Source: Marimicrobium sp913061115
GTDB taxonomy: Bacteria; Pseudomonadota; Gammaproteobacteria; Pseudomonadales; Halieaceae
Direction: 5' to 3'
DNA length: 64,000 bases
Assembly: GCF_047729875.1 (NCBI RefSeq)
Contig: NZ_CP159826.1
Span: forward strand, 62,001 to 126,000
The first letter of the stretch is position 1. The number at the start of each line of letters is the position of its first letter. Shown piece by piece: positions 8,066 to 17,291 of the stretch. The position numbers and the translations under genes are program-made. The notes beneath the pieces were generated by a model that made no database searches, was not told where the DNA came from, and saw nothing but the letters and a program-made list of their open reading frames with translations.

Positions 8066-9955
8066 ATGAGCCAATATACCGCCGAAGACATTGAAGTCCT
8101 TACTGGGTTGGAGCCGGTGCGCAAGCGCCCTGGCATGTACACAGACACGACTCGCCCGAACCATCTCGCACAGGAGGTCATCGATAACAGCGTTGATGAG
8201 GCCCTGGGTGGGCACGCCAGCGAGATTGATGTCTGTCTGAACAAAGATGGCTCAGTCACGGTGACTGACGATGGTCGCGGTATGCCTGTCGACCTGCATC
8301 CCGGAGAAAAAAAGCCTGGGGTAGAAGTCATCCTCAGCACGCTGCATGCTGGCGGTAAGTTTTCGGATAAAAACTATCAGTTCAGTGGCGGGCTGCACGG
8401 TGTGGGTGTGTCGGTGGTCAATGCGCTGTCCAGCGCTCTGGAAGTGGTGATCCGCCGCGACGGCAATATTTACAGCATGACATTCGCGGGCGGAGAAAAG
8501 AAAACGGAGCTGGTGGTTGTCGGCAGTTGTGGCAAGCGCAATACCGGCACGGCGCTGACCTTTACGCCCGATCCCCAATATTTCGATTCGGTTAACTTTT
8601 CCGTATCCAGGTTGCGGCACGTATTGCGGGCTAAGGCGGTGCTGTGCCCGGGCCTGCGAGTCAAGTTCAAGGATGAGAAGAAAGACGAGACGGAAGAGTG
8701 GTATTTCGAAGACGGGCTTAAGGACTATTTGGCGGATGCCACCATCGACTTTCCGGTTATTCCCGAAGAGCCCTTCGTGGGCAGCTTCAGTGGCAGCAAT
8801 GAAGGCGTAGACTGGGCCGTGCAGTGGTTGCCAGAAGGCGGTGACATCACGGCCGAATCCTACGTCAACCTGATTCCCACAATTCAGGGCGGCACCCATG
8901 TCAACGGTATGCGGACCGGGCTGTTGGACGCGATGCGCGAATTTTGTGAACTGCGCAGCCTGCTGCCTCGTGGCGTTAAGCTGGCGCCAGACGACATCTG
9001 GGAGCGATGCTGCTATGTGCTATCTTCCAAGATAGGTGACCCGCAGTTCTCCGGCCAGACCAAAGAGCGCCTCTCTTCGCGGGAGGCTGCGGCGTTTGTG
9101 TCCGGTATCGCCAAAGACGCTTTCAGCTTGTGGCTCAATCAGCACACAGAAGAAGCAGAGAAACTGGCGGAGTTGTGCATCGCCAACGCTCAGGGCCGAT
9201 TGCGTCTGGCCAAACAGGTGACGCGTAAAAAAGTGACTGCCGGCCCCGCACTGCCGGGTAAATTGGCCGATTGTTCAGGGGGAGACCCGTCACGCGGTGA
9301 GCTCTTTCTGGTGGAGGGGGATTCCGCCGGCGGTTCTGCCAAGCAGGCGCGCAGCCGGGAGTTTCAGGCGATCCTGCCTCTGCGTGGAAAGATATTAAAT
9401 ACGTGGGAGGTCGACTCGCAGGAGATACTCGCCTCGCAGGAGGTGCACAATATTTCAATCGCCCTTGGCGTCGATCCAGCCAGCGATGACCTCTCCGGCC
9501 TGCGCTATCACAAGGTCTGTATTTTGGCAGATGCCGATTCTGACGGTCTGCACATTGCCACGCTAATTTGTGCATTGTTTGTGCGCCATTTTCGACCGCT
9601 GGTAGCGGCCGGTCATATCTATGTTGCGATGCCGCCGTTGTTTCGCGTCGATGTTGGGAAGGAAGTGTTCTATGCCCTCGATGAGGCTGAGAAGCAGGGC
9701 ATCCTAGATCGCATTGAGGCGGAAAAGAAAAAGGGCAAAGTCAATGTACAGCGCTTCAAGGGTCTTGGAGAAATGAACCCGTTGCAATTGCGTGAAACCA
9801 CCATGGATCCGGACACCCGACGTCTTGTGCGTCTGGTACTGGACGCCGGCGATGGTACCAATGAGATGATGGATATGTTGTTGGCCAAAAAACGTGCACC
9901 TGATCGCAAAGCTTGGTTGGAGGAGAAGGGGGGTATTGCCGAGGCTGCATTGTGA
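8066..9955 (+). CDS. parE: DNA topoisomerase IV subunit B
   Basis: This ATPase subunit of topoisomerase IV decatenates daughter chromosomes together with ParC. The 629-residue length matches ParE. The GHKL ATPase motifs are present: EVIDNSVDEAL (about 35-45), TDDGRGMPVD (about 72-81) and GGLHGVGVSVVNAL. The TOPRIM region has LVEGDSAGGSAKQ, and the C-terminus has the conserved FKGLGEMNPLQLRETTMDP. It ends in an overlap of 4 bp with the next gene. Confidence 0.97.
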   Translation: MSQYTAEDIEVLTGLEPVRKRPGMYTDTTRPNHLAQEVIDNSVDEALGGHASEIDVCLNKDGSVTVTDDGRGMPVDLHPGEKKPGVEVILSTLHAGGKFSDKNYQFSGGLHGVGVSVVNALSSALEVVIRRDGNIYSMTFAGGEKKTELVVVGSCGKRNTGTALTFTPDPQYFDSVNFSVSRLRHVLRAKAVLCPGLRVKFKDEKKDETEEWYFEDGLKDYLADATIDFPVIPEEPFVGSFSGSNEGVDWAVQWLPEGGDITAESYVNLIPTIQGGTHVNGMRTGLLDAMREFCELRSLLPRGVKLAPDDIWERCCYVLSSKIGDPQFSGQTKERLSSREAAAFVSGIAKDAFSLWLNQHTEEAEKLAELCIANAQGRLRLAKQVTRKKVTAGPALPGKLADCSGGDPSRGELFLVEGDSAGGSAKQARSREFQAILPLRGKILNTWEVDSQEILASQEVHNISIALGVDPASDDLSGLRYHKVCILADADSDGLHIATLICALFVRHFRPLVAAGHIYVAMPPLFRVDVGKEVFYALDEAEKQGILDRIEAEKKKGKVNVQRFKGLGEMNPLQLRETTMDPDTRRLVRLVLDAGDGTNEMMDMLLAKKRAPDRKAWLEEKGGIAEAAL

Positions 9956-10242
9956 AAATTGAAGTGACAACGTTGCCTGAGGAAAACGTCAGCTGTTCAA
10001 ATTGCAGAGCCTGTTGCTGCAGGTTGGAGGTCATGCTTGTCACCGATACAGGGGTTCCTAGCCGGTTTATTGTGGAGGATGAGTGGGGAGGTAGAACCAT
10101 GTCTCGTTTGGAAGATGGGTGGTGTTCCGCTTTAGATAGGAACAGTATGATGTGCAGTATCTATGAGAAGCGCCCGTTAATTTGTCGAGACTTTGAGATG
10201 GGAGACTACGAGTGCAGGTCAGAAAGAGCCGCTGACGTTTAG
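9952..10242 (+). CDS. YkgJ family cysteine cluster protein
   Basis: This 96-residue protein has the CxxCxxCC-type cluster CSNCRACCC near the N-terminus and a C-terminal WC...MCSIYEKRPLICRDFEMG...C pattern, the diagnostic arrangement of the YkgJ/UPF0153 Zn- or Fe-S-binding family. The molecular role is unknown. The GTG at 9952 was chosen because it overlaps the parE stop in GTGA, giving translational coupling. The same frame is open upstream inside parE, but those residues do not fit the family. Confidence 0.85.
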   Translation: MKIEVTTLPEENVSCSNCRACCCRLEVMLVTDTGVPSRFIVEDEWGGRTMSRLEDGWCSALDRNSMMCSIYEKRPLICRDFEMGDYECRSERAADV

Positions 10243-10370
10243 CGCATACAACAAGACGATTTGTGCAGGGCCTAGAACATCGCTGCAATCATAGGTCTGC
10301 AATGTAAACCATTGAGTATACGTCGAGCATTCTATTAGCAACTTATTAGCAAACGTGGAAGGAGAAATGT

Positions 10371-10475
10371 ATGGCGAAGGGCCAAGATTCAAAAAAAGCC
10401 GTTAAAAAGAAGCCTGAAAAAACAATGAAAGAAAAGCGCAATGAAAAGAAGGAAAAAAAAGCCAATAAAAAGTAG
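10371..10475 (+). CDS. Small lysine-rich basic protein (34 aa)
   Basis: This short frame begins MAKGQDSKKAVKKK and ends EKKEKKANKK; 18 of 34 residues are Lys. It is preceded by a strong Shine-Dalgarno (AAGGAGAAATGT, AGGAG 8 bases from the ATG). Very similar tiny MAKGQDxKK-type proteins occur, from memory, in other gammaproteobacteria, which supports a real gene. It could bind nucleic acid because of its charge, but no function is assigned. Confidence 0.6.
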   Translation: MAKGQDSKKAVKKKPEKTMKEKRNEKKEKKANKK

Positions 10476-10523
10476 ATAGATATTTTAGGTTCAGCGAAGG
10501 CCGGTCGGAGCGAGAGCATTACT

Positions 10524-11120
10524 ATGAGCAGCGTACAAAAATTTCAGCAGTGGTTACTGGTCATTGTGTTGTTGATTCCTTTCGGCTCAGCCTGGGCTGA
10601 TTGGGAACTGGACAGCACGCAATCAGCGATCAATTTTATCTCGATTAAAAATGATAGCGTGGGCGAGGTGCATAGTTTCACCTCGTTAGCGGGATCTATT
10701 GGCGCGACGGGTCAGGTTCAGATAGTGATCAACCTCAATAGTGTGGAGACGCTGGTGGAGGTGCGCAATGAACGCATGCGCGGACTATTATTTGAGACGG
10801 TCACATTCCCGGCCGCCCAGATAACAGCACGCGTTGATCCGACGATGCTGGCCGCAGCAGTCGACCGTGGTGTTATAACCACCAGCGTGCCCGTCACACT
10901 GGCACTGCACGGTCAGGAAAAAACAATGACCATTGCCGTGGTGGCAGTCGGAGAAGGTGATGGCAGTTTACGTGTTTTCACACCGCGTCCTGTCATCATT
11001 AACGCGTCTGATTTTGGGTTAGAAAAGGGTGTGGCGGCGTTAACGACTATCGCGGGCCTGCAGTCAATCAGCAGCGCTATCCCGGTGACGTTTGATTTGC
11101 AGTTCACGGCGACACCGTAA
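10524..11120 (+). CDS. YceI family periplasmic protein
   Basis: This 198-residue lipocalin-like protein of the YceI family is thought to bind isoprenoid-type lipids in the periplasm. An N-terminal signal peptide ends in GSAWA before DWELDSTQSAINFISIKN, the usual YceI opening strand (x-W-x-L-D-xx-S-x-I-x-F). TFPAAQITARV and the late INASDFGLEKG segment also fit. The last 22 bases of this gene are part of a direct repeat whose second copy lies at 13967-14137. Confidence 0.88.
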   Translation: MSSVQKFQQWLLVIVLLIPFGSAWADWELDSTQSAINFISIKNDSVGEVHSFTSLAGSIGATGQVQIVINLNSVETLVEVRNERMRGLLFETVTFPAAQITARVDPTMLAAAVDRGVITTSVPVTLALHGQEKTMTIAVVAVGEGDGSLRVFTPRPVIINASDFGLEKGVAALTTIAGLQSISSAIPVTFDLQFTATP

Positions 11121-11267
11121 TATAACGTTGCCTGCTCGGCTGTTCAACATGGGCAGCGACAGGCTAGTGGAACAGCATAGAGCGTCACCTAGCCTGCCAG
11201 AGCGAAGGCTGTCCTACTTGCCACTTGAGTGCTTGCAGGGCCTTTAAGGATTGTCCTTGGAAAGGCC
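11099..11267. repeat. Direct repeat copy A (about 170 bp), upstream of the membrane-protein insertion
   Basis: It aligns almost end to end with 13967-14137 (copy B). The longest exact block is 33 bp, 11224-11256 against 14094-14126, and other shared blocks include AGTGGAACAGCA. Copy A starts in the yceI 3' end and ends in a sequence matching the last codons of the cytochrome gene. The pair therefore looks like a duplicated convergent yceI/cytochrome intergenic region. Inside each copy GCTGTTC and GAACAGC form an inverted repeat. Confidence 0.85.
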
Positions 11268-11351
11268 ATTGATCCTAATCCAGCCACGTTGGCGTTGATT
11301 GGCAGGCAATAAAAACCCGCACTAGGCCTTAGATGGCGGGCGCAACAGTAG

Positions 11352-13640
11352 TCATAAGACAGCGGGGTCTACTTTAGGTGAAACCAGTTTAATGCCTCTA
11401 AAAAGAAAACCCAGAGCCCGTTTGTCTTCCGAGAGCCCCAATGCGTGAGGGGACATGGGTTTTTTGATCTCAAAGCGCACTTTAATTTTTCCGGATACAA
11501 ATTCTGGCAATTGGATTAAGAACTCTTTGGGATTATCCATTCCATAGGATAAGCTTATTTCCTCTACAAGATTCTCATTGACGAAAATGTCCGCTGTTTG
11601 CTGAGGGTGCTCACGTTTCAAATATGGAGATAAATCCAGCTGCAGTGTATCGGGGTGGCAGCCTTGTTCTGGCAACAACGACAATTCAACAACTGAACCA
11701 TTACTCCATCTGCCGTGAGGTCCATGGCCGGAAAGACCTCTAGCGCCAAAATACCTGTCTGCCCCATCATCGCTGAAAGCAATTGCTGTATTGCAGGCGA
11801 TCGGGTCTATCCAACGATCTGTTTTTATTCGACATGACGCACGCGTAAAAAGCGATGATCCATAGTGCAGATAGACAATATCTTGATCTTCAGAATCTAT
11901 AAAATAACCTTCCCAGCTAACCTTTCTTCGAACAAGCATCGACACTAGATCAGTTCTATTTGCGGGGAACATGTATCCAATGATACTGCCCTGGTCATTA
12001 GAGATAGGAATTTGGCGGTGCCGCACAGCCGAATTATTATCGATATGCCCTGTCGCCATTGATATGCCTGGCCATCTTGACGGTTTAACCTTGAGATCTA
12101 CATCAGGACAATCCCTTGATACTTGAAAACCACTTAGCCTCTTTGTATTAGCCACATGCCTAACTTGGTGCCGTCTGGATAAAAACTTATTGAGCTGTGT
12201 GCCGGACATTCCGCGTTTTTGCCCAAAACTTAAAAGAGGTTGGTAAACATCGGCGTCAGGAATACCCAATGGACTCAATACTGACATGCGCTCCGTCATC
12301 AGCCTGTTAGCGTGAGCACTTTGGTTATGAACCAAATGATCAGGGTTGGCAAGCAGAAAAGCAGTAATCCCAACGCAGCACAGGGTTGAAATCAATCGCC
12401 ATAACGGTTTATTGCGGTTTACCGCCCAAGCAAAGCCTAACAGCATATTGCACACGCTAAGCCAGTAGACCATCACAATAGTTTGATAGCGCTCTAGCAA
12501 TGGACCTCTGAAAAAGTTTGGCTCCAAGTATGTCGAGAGGACGATACCCAAGCATAAAGTCGCCATAACAAGCGCTAATTCAAACCACGCATTATGCCGG
12601 TAGCGGTCAAAAAATTTAGAGATTAACACCTTTAGCCACCCGCAAATAATGAGCAGTAAAGAAGCGCTAACTGCGATGTTTGCTACTAGAGGGTGGTGCT
12701 GAGACGCCGGAGAACCTAAGCCAATATATGTTTGCGAAAACATGTATACCACTTGATTTTTCAGTTGTTCAAGGAGCGTAGGCGGCTGAAAGTCCAACGC
12801 GGTCAAAGTCTCAACAGGTAGAGGAGAATTTTTCAACGCAGTGGCCAAAGTGTCAATAAATATAGGATGATTTGCGAGACTAGCTTCATTAGACCCGATT
12901 CCGGGCAGATAGAGCGCTAGCAAAACGCCTGAACATAGTCCCCCAAGTAATCCTATAGAAATGCTCCTCATTGCAATCACCAATGGCAAAAGCAGCCAAA
13001 CGATGACGCCGCCAAAATTAGCGAGACCAGCAATAATAGCGAGAACATAAGCCACAGAGAAAACAAAAAAACTTGGCGGCGCCGACGTTTTTGTAATCAT
13101 ATGAATCGCAAGAGCGCTCGCCCCTAGGGCCATGTACCAGGTAGTATTGACAATCTGTATAAGATTCACGAACTGGGTATGGCTCGACAAAAACAGGAGC
13201 GCCAAACCGGTGGAAAAAATTAGAAGCGCAGTCTCAGAGCGATAGGTCTGTCTAAAAGCGCGTGTATAGACTACAAGTATTAATGCAATAGACAACCATG
13301 CAACGGCATAGCTCACGTAGCCGTACCCCGCGAAGAATCGATAATCTACGAACATTAGTGTCCGGATCAGTGCAATGCGATGGGCGCCAGCGTGGATAGA
13401 AAACCAATCCTGTAAATTGGTTGACCAGATTCCATGTTCGAGTGCACTTGCTATCAGTGGTATTTGAAGAATTGCATCATTGCTTGGAATATTTATATGG
13501 TATCGCACCCACATATCGATATTTAGCAGGAAAAAAAAGGTACCTGCTGTAAACGTGAGTAGGGCAATCACTGCGATTGTATACGTCAGTATGTTTCTAT
13601 CTACAACACCCTTCGTAGTCACGGTATGAATCCTGCACAA
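11352..13640 (-). CDS. Large polytopic membrane protein, glycosyltransferase-like, unknown function
   Basis: The 762-residue protein has about ten hydrophobic segments in its first 440 residues, then a soluble C-terminal region of about 320 residues beginning near HLVHNQSAHANRL. The layout resembles GT-C-type membrane glycosyltransferases, but no diagnostic catalytic motif was recognised. The C-terminal half ends in a beta-rich part with short motifs such as FGARGLSGHGPHGRWSNG. The gene is more AT-rich than its neighbours, has no operon partner and lies between two copies of a 170-bp direct repeat, all of which point to acquisition. A start at the ATG at 13640 is assumed; a GTG about 12 codons later is also plausible. 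Confidence 0.7.
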   Translation of the reverse strand: MCRIHTVTTKGVVDRNILTYTIAVIALLTFTAGTFFFLLNIDMWVRYHINIPSNDAILQIPLIASALEHGIWSTNLQDWFSIHAGAHRIALIRTLMFVDYRFFAGYGYVSYAVAWLSIALILVVYTRAFRQTYRSETALLIFSTGLALLFLSSHTQFVNLIQIVNTTWYMALGASALAIHMITKTSAPPSFFVFSVAYVLAIIAGLANFGGVIVWLLLPLVIAMRSISIGLLGGLCSGVLLALYLPGIGSNEASLANHPIFIDTLATALKNSPLPVETLTALDFQPPTLLEQLKNQVVYMFSQTYIGLGSPASQHHPLVANIAVSASLLLIICGWLKVLISKFFDRYRHNAWFELALVMATLCLGIVLSTYLEPNFFRGPLLERYQTIVMVYWLSVCNMLLGFAWAVNRNKPLWRLISTLCCVGITAFLLANPDHLVHNQSAHANRLMTERMSVLSPLGIPDADVYQPLLSFGQKRGMSGTQLNKFLSRRHQVRHVANTKRLSGFQVSRDCPDVDLKVKPSRWPGISMATGHIDNNSAVRHRQIPISNDQGSIIGYMFPANRTDLVSMLVRRKVSWEGYFIDSEDQDIVYLHYGSSLFTRASCRIKTDRWIDPIACNTAIAFSDDGADRYFGARGLSGHGPHGRWSNGSVVELSLLPEQGCHPDTLQLDLSPYLKREHPQQTADIFVNENLVEEISLSYGMDNPKEFLIQLPEFVSGKIKVRFEIKKPMSPHALGLSEDKRALGFLFRGIKLVSPKVDPAVL

Positions 13641-13807
13641 TTAGAGAGCCGTGGTGAATCATGATCTGGAGAGAGGGTCTCAACTTGGGCGCGTGGGTGA
13701 AAAGTATAGAAGCTCAGCGGAAAATCCACAGCCCAAGCTCCGCTACTCCCGATTAAAGAGGCAAAGAGCAAGCCGATTGAGATGATGTGTCGTAAAGGAA
13801 TATTCAA
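13619..13807 (-). CDS. Possible small exported protein (62 aa), doubtful
   Basis: The frame begins (TTG start) with MNIPLRHIISIGLLFASLIGSS and GAWA, a convincing signal-peptide pattern with an AxA-like cleavage site. The short mature part has no recognisable domain. It overlaps the start of the 762-residue membrane protein by 22 bp. No good ribosome-binding site was seen. It may be the remnant 5' end of a longer exported protein carried in with the insertion. Confidence 0.3.
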   Translation of the reverse strand: MNIPLRHIISIGLLFASLIGSSGAWAVDFPLSFYTFHPRAQVETLSPDHDSPRLSNCAGFIP

Positions 13808-13966
13808 TGTTATTTCGCTGTTAATAACTAATAGGGCAAGTTCGCCACAGCGTGGCCTGTAAAAGACTAATCTTTGTTAAGAGTTTATCTTTTTTGAAGA
13901 GTACTGGCGACAGGCATATCTATGCTTCTGGTAAGAGAGCGACTGCTAAGGAGTAAAAGTCGTGAT

Positions 13967-14137
13967 GCAGTTTGTGCCGACACAGTAATACAGAGTTTGG
14001 CGGTTCGCTGTTCACCATGGGCATCTACAGGCAAGTGGAACAGCACAAACCTTGACCTAAAACCTGCCAAAGCGAAGTAGGCCGTACTTGCCGCTTGAGT
14101 GCTTGCAGGGCCTTTAAGGATTGTCCCTGGAAAGGTC
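13967..14137. repeat. Direct repeat copy B (about 170 bp), downstream side of the insertion
   Basis: This is the partner of 11099-11267. It begins with a degenerate version of the yceI stop region (GCCGACACAGTAATA against GGCGACACCGTAATA) and ends inside the last eight codons of the cytochrome gene. AGCG...CGCT and AAGTA...TACTT form a small hairpin around 14075-14098. The sequence from 13808 to 13966 carries no convincing gene. Confidence 0.85.
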
Positions 14138-16399
14138 TTGGTAAAGCTTCTGGTAAGTGCGATTTCCCGGTGCGATTTGCGTCAATATTTTGGCGTAGCC
14201 TAGCGCCTTTTTGCGTTGGCCTAACTCCGTGTTGTAGTCGGTTAACGCAAGCAGTACTTCGGCGCTCTGCGGCACACTGCGTAACAACGCCTGTAACTGT
14301 GCGATCGCCTTGGCAGGGTGCCCTAGGTCATGCAGCGCAATGGCGTAGACAAACCGATGGCGGGTGCCCTCGGTTTCCAGCTCGGCGGCCTGTCGCAGAT
14401 AAGTCAGTGCGATCTCGGGCTGTCCGCTGCGTGTTTCCAATAATCCCAGGGCATGCAGAGTCGGACCATTTTCTGGAAGGATCGCCAAAGCCTGGAGCAA
14501 TATCGTTCGCGCGGCGGGGTCTCTAGATTGCCCGCGCAGCAGGTCCGCGAGGTTGAGGTAAGCGGGTATTAATTGTGAGTTGAGGTACAAGGCCTCCCGG
14601 TAAGCGGCTTCCGCAGCTTTCTCGTCTCCCTGCGCAATATAAAACACACCTAGCTGTAATTGCGCGCCGGGCATATCGGCATTCTGTTGCAGGTTGCTGA
14701 GGTATTCGTCGAATAATACGCGTAGTTGCGCAGCCTGTTCGGGCGACACCTGGTCCAGCGGCACCCCTGCAAGAGAATAGGCAACTGCCATACGCACGGC
14801 CGTAACGTCATCGGCGATGAGTGGCTGCATCAACGGGTAGCGTTGGTTCAGCGGTAGAAAGTCAAGTGCACGGACGGTACTGGCGCGCAGCAGCGCGTTG
14901 TCGTCGTACAACAGCTGCGTGGCTGTTTGCAAGGCATCGCGCCCGCCGACCTGTCCCAGTGCGTCCATGGCCGTGGCGCGCCAGATCGATGCGGTACTTG
15001 GGTCACTCGCAATGTTAACCAGCTGCGGTACCGCGCGGGTGTCGCCCATGGCGATATGCTGAAAAGCGCGGGCGGGATGACTGCCGGTATCGCGAAACTG
15101 TACACCCCATTCACGTAAAGCCGCTAAGGCCCAAGGCGCGTCTTCATCTAGGTGACACTGGTTGCAGGCATTGGGTGTGCCCATGACGACGCTGAGGTCA
15201 GGACGCGGAATACGCATGCTGTGATCTCGGCGGTCATCAACCCCCATGTAGGTTGTCTCCGGCATATGGCAGTTAGCGCACAGGGCGCCAGTTGAGTCTG
15301 TCGGGTGGCGGTGGTGTTTCGCGGTATCGTAATGTGCCGGTGCATGGCACTGAGCGCATACGCCATTGTTGGGAGCGCGTAGTTTCAGGCTGTGCGGATT
15401 ATGACAATTACTGCAGACTGCGCCGGCCTGATGCATTTTGCTTTGCACCCAGGAGCCGTGCACATAGTCTTCATCGCGGATCTGACCATCCGGATAATAC
15501 AGAGGCCACTGCGGCAACACCGGGTCATGGGTGTCGAGCAGCTCTGCACCGTAGTGGTAATCGCCTAGCGTAGCGCGTCGGGAGTGACAGCGAGCACAGC
15601 TGTCTATCTGGGCATTGGACTTTAAGGGCGACGTCCGTCGAGCAATGTTGGCATCTGTTGGAAACATCCATTGCCCGCGTTGAGCCAAAGCCGTAGGGAA
15701 TCCGCCGTTTTCTGCGTCTTGCAGTGTGTTGGCTGCGGCCAGCGCCTGATGCTTTTCGCCTGGGCCATGGCAAGCTTCGCAGCCGACATTTAATTCCGCG
15801 AATTGTGTATCAAAGGAACGGTCGAGTGCATTGTAATTTTTCTTGAGGTCCGTGCTGTGACATTCCGCGCAGCTCGTATTCCAGTTTTGGTAGGTGCCGG
15901 TCCAGTGCAGTGGATCCTTATAATCGATTTTCTCGTCAGGATAAAGATGGTACCAGCGCTGGCCGCCCTCCGCTTTTGCGCGCGCATCCCAGGCGATACT
16001 CAGCGCCTGCAGTCGACCCCGGGATAAGGGCAGTAGATACTGCTGCAAAGGACTAACACCGAATACGTACGACACTTCAAAATCTTGTGATTGTCCGTCT
16101 TCACCGTCAGTATTCACCATGAATTTTTCACCCTCGCGAAAGAATCGGGTCGTGATGCTGTTATACGTAAAGGTGGTGTTGTCAAAGTCTCCCAGCACGG
16201 TTGCGGACGACGGTAGCTGCATCGCGAGATCATGATGGGAACCGCGCCATTGCGCATGCTCTTCTGCATGGCAGTTCTGGCAGGTATCTGAACCGACGAA
16301 GGCGCTAGCGTTAGCAGCCCATAACACGATTGCGGTGAAAAGAAGTTTTGTCAGCAGCACGTAGCAGCAACCGTATCCATATCTGTAGGGGGGAAGCAC
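14114..16399 (-). CDS. Octaheme c-type cytochrome with HEAT/TPR tail
   Basis: This 761-residue exported protein has a hydrophobic signal segment (residues 14-33) and eight CxxCH haem-binding motifs: CQNCH (40-44), CAECH, CEACH, CARCH, CSNCH, CAQCH, CANCH and CNQCH. A helical-repeat region follows (SDPSTASIWRATAMDALGQVG-like HEAT units), then TPR units to the C-terminus (AYREALYLNSQLIPAYLNLADL, ILPENGPTLHALGLLETRSG). Related multihaem/TPR proteins act in periplasmic electron transfer; the substrate is unknown. The last codons lie in direct repeat copy B. It is divergent from the amidotransferase gene across a 107-bp gap. Confidence 0.88.
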   Translation of the reverse strand: MLPPYRYGYGCCYVLLTKLLFTAIVLWAANASAFVGSDTCQNCHAEEHAQWRGSHHDLAMQLPSSATVLGDFDNTTFTYNSITTRFFREGEKFMVNTDGEDGQSQDFEVSYVFGVSPLQQYLLPLSRGRLQALSIAWDARAKAEGGQRWYHLYPDEKIDYKDPLHWTGTYQNWNTSCAECHSTDLKKNYNALDRSFDTQFAELNVGCEACHGPGEKHQALAAANTLQDAENGGFPTALAQRGQWMFPTDANIARRTSPLKSNAQIDSCARCHSRRATLGDYHYGAELLDTHDPVLPQWPLYYPDGQIRDEDYVHGSWVQSKMHQAGAVCSNCHNPHSLKLRAPNNGVCAQCHAPAHYDTAKHHRHPTDSTGALCANCHMPETTYMGVDDRRDHSMRIPRPDLSVVMGTPNACNQCHLDEDAPWALAALREWGVQFRDTGSHPARAFQHIAMGDTRAVPQLVNIASDPSTASIWRATAMDALGQVGGRDALQTATQLLYDDNALLRASTVRALDFLPLNQRYPLMQPLIADDVTAVRMAVAYSLAGVPLDQVSPEQAAQLRVLFDEYLSNLQQNADMPGAQLQLGVFYIAQGDEKAAEAAYREALYLNSQLIPAYLNLADLLRGQSRDPAARTILLQALAILPENGPTLHALGLLETRSGQPEIALTYLRQAAELETEGTRHRFVYAIALHDLGHPAKAIAQLQALLRSVPQSAEVLLALTDYNTELGQRKKALGYAKILTQIAPGNRTYQKLYQDLSRDNP

Positions 16400-16506
16400 A
16401 CATTACCAGCCATCCTGGGGTATGGACAGCTTCGAGGGCGCTACCTATTATAGGCCACTTTCGTGGTAGTTGGAGACAGGAACATGGACGTTAGTGAGGA
16501 TAGGTT

Positions 16507-17208
16507 ATGAAGCTGGGGATTCTAAGAACAGATGCGGTTCGTCCGGAGTTGAAGCTCGAGTACGGCGAGTATCCGGACATGTTCATCGCGCTGCTCCGAC
16601 ATTCGGACCCCAACCTTGAGTATGCCGTCTACGATGTGGAGCTTGGGCAGTACCCGGCCGACATTGATGAGGTCGATGCGTATCTGATTACCGGTAGCAA
16701 ATCCAGCGTCTACGAAGACAAGCCTTGGATTGTCGAGCTCATGGAGTTTGTCCGGGAGCTAAACAGGCGACACAAAAAACTGCTGGGGTTTTGTTTCGGC
16801 CATCAGCTCGTCGCGCAGGCGCTGGGTGGGAAAACCGAGAGGTCAGCCAAGGGCTGGGGCGTGGGATTGCATACGCATCGATTCACTACTGTGCCCTCTT
16901 GGCATGATCAGGGTGATGTGGACCTGAATATTCTGGTCAGTCACCAGGATCAGGTCGTGGCTGTGCCTCACAGTGCGCGCGTATTGGCTGGAAGCGAATT
17001 CTGCGAGAACGCGGTGTGTCAGATCGGCGATCATATTCTGACCTTCCAGGGCCACCCAGAATTTGTGCCCGAATACTCACGTGAACTCCTGTCTATCAGG
17101 CGAGAGCGAATTGGTGAGGCGGCTTATGCGGCGGGAGTGTCCTCACTGAGCGGTATTGCCCAGGGTCAACGTGTGGGCAGTTGGGTGCTCAATTTTCTGG
17201 ACGCGTAA
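16507..17208 (+). CDS. Class I glutamine amidotransferase family protein
   Basis: This 233-residue cytoplasmic protein has a complete catalytic triad: the nucleophile C96 in GFCFGHQ, and H183 and E185 in QGHPEF. The fold is that of GMP synthase-type amidotransferase domains. Here it stands alone with no synthase partner, so it may be a gamma-glutamyl hydrolase or another stand-alone enzyme of the GATase1_1 family. The ATG at 16507 is preceded by AGTGAGGATAGGTT with GAGGA about 8 bases upstream. Confidence 0.85.
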   Translation: MKLGILRTDAVRPELKLEYGEYPDMFIALLRHSDPNLEYAVYDVELGQYPADIDEVDAYLITGSKSSVYEDKPWIVELMEFVRELNRRHKKLLGFCFGHQLVAQALGGKTERSAKGWGVGLHTHRFTTVPSWHDQGDVDLNILVSHQDQVVAVPHSARVLAGSEFCENAVCQIGDHILTFQGHPEFVPEYSRELLSIRRERIGEAAYAAGVSSLSGIAQGQRVGSWVLNFLDA

Positions 17209-17291
17209 TGCACACTGTCCATTGGGTCTGCCTCACTTAGAGTGCGTTTTTTTACACGACACGCGAAAGAGAAAGCCTGCCCGCAAGTCAA

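Noticed and set aside
13885..14070. 61-codon frame on the - strand
   Set aside because: It lies mostly in direct repeat copy B; the matching stretch in copy A is not open in the same way.
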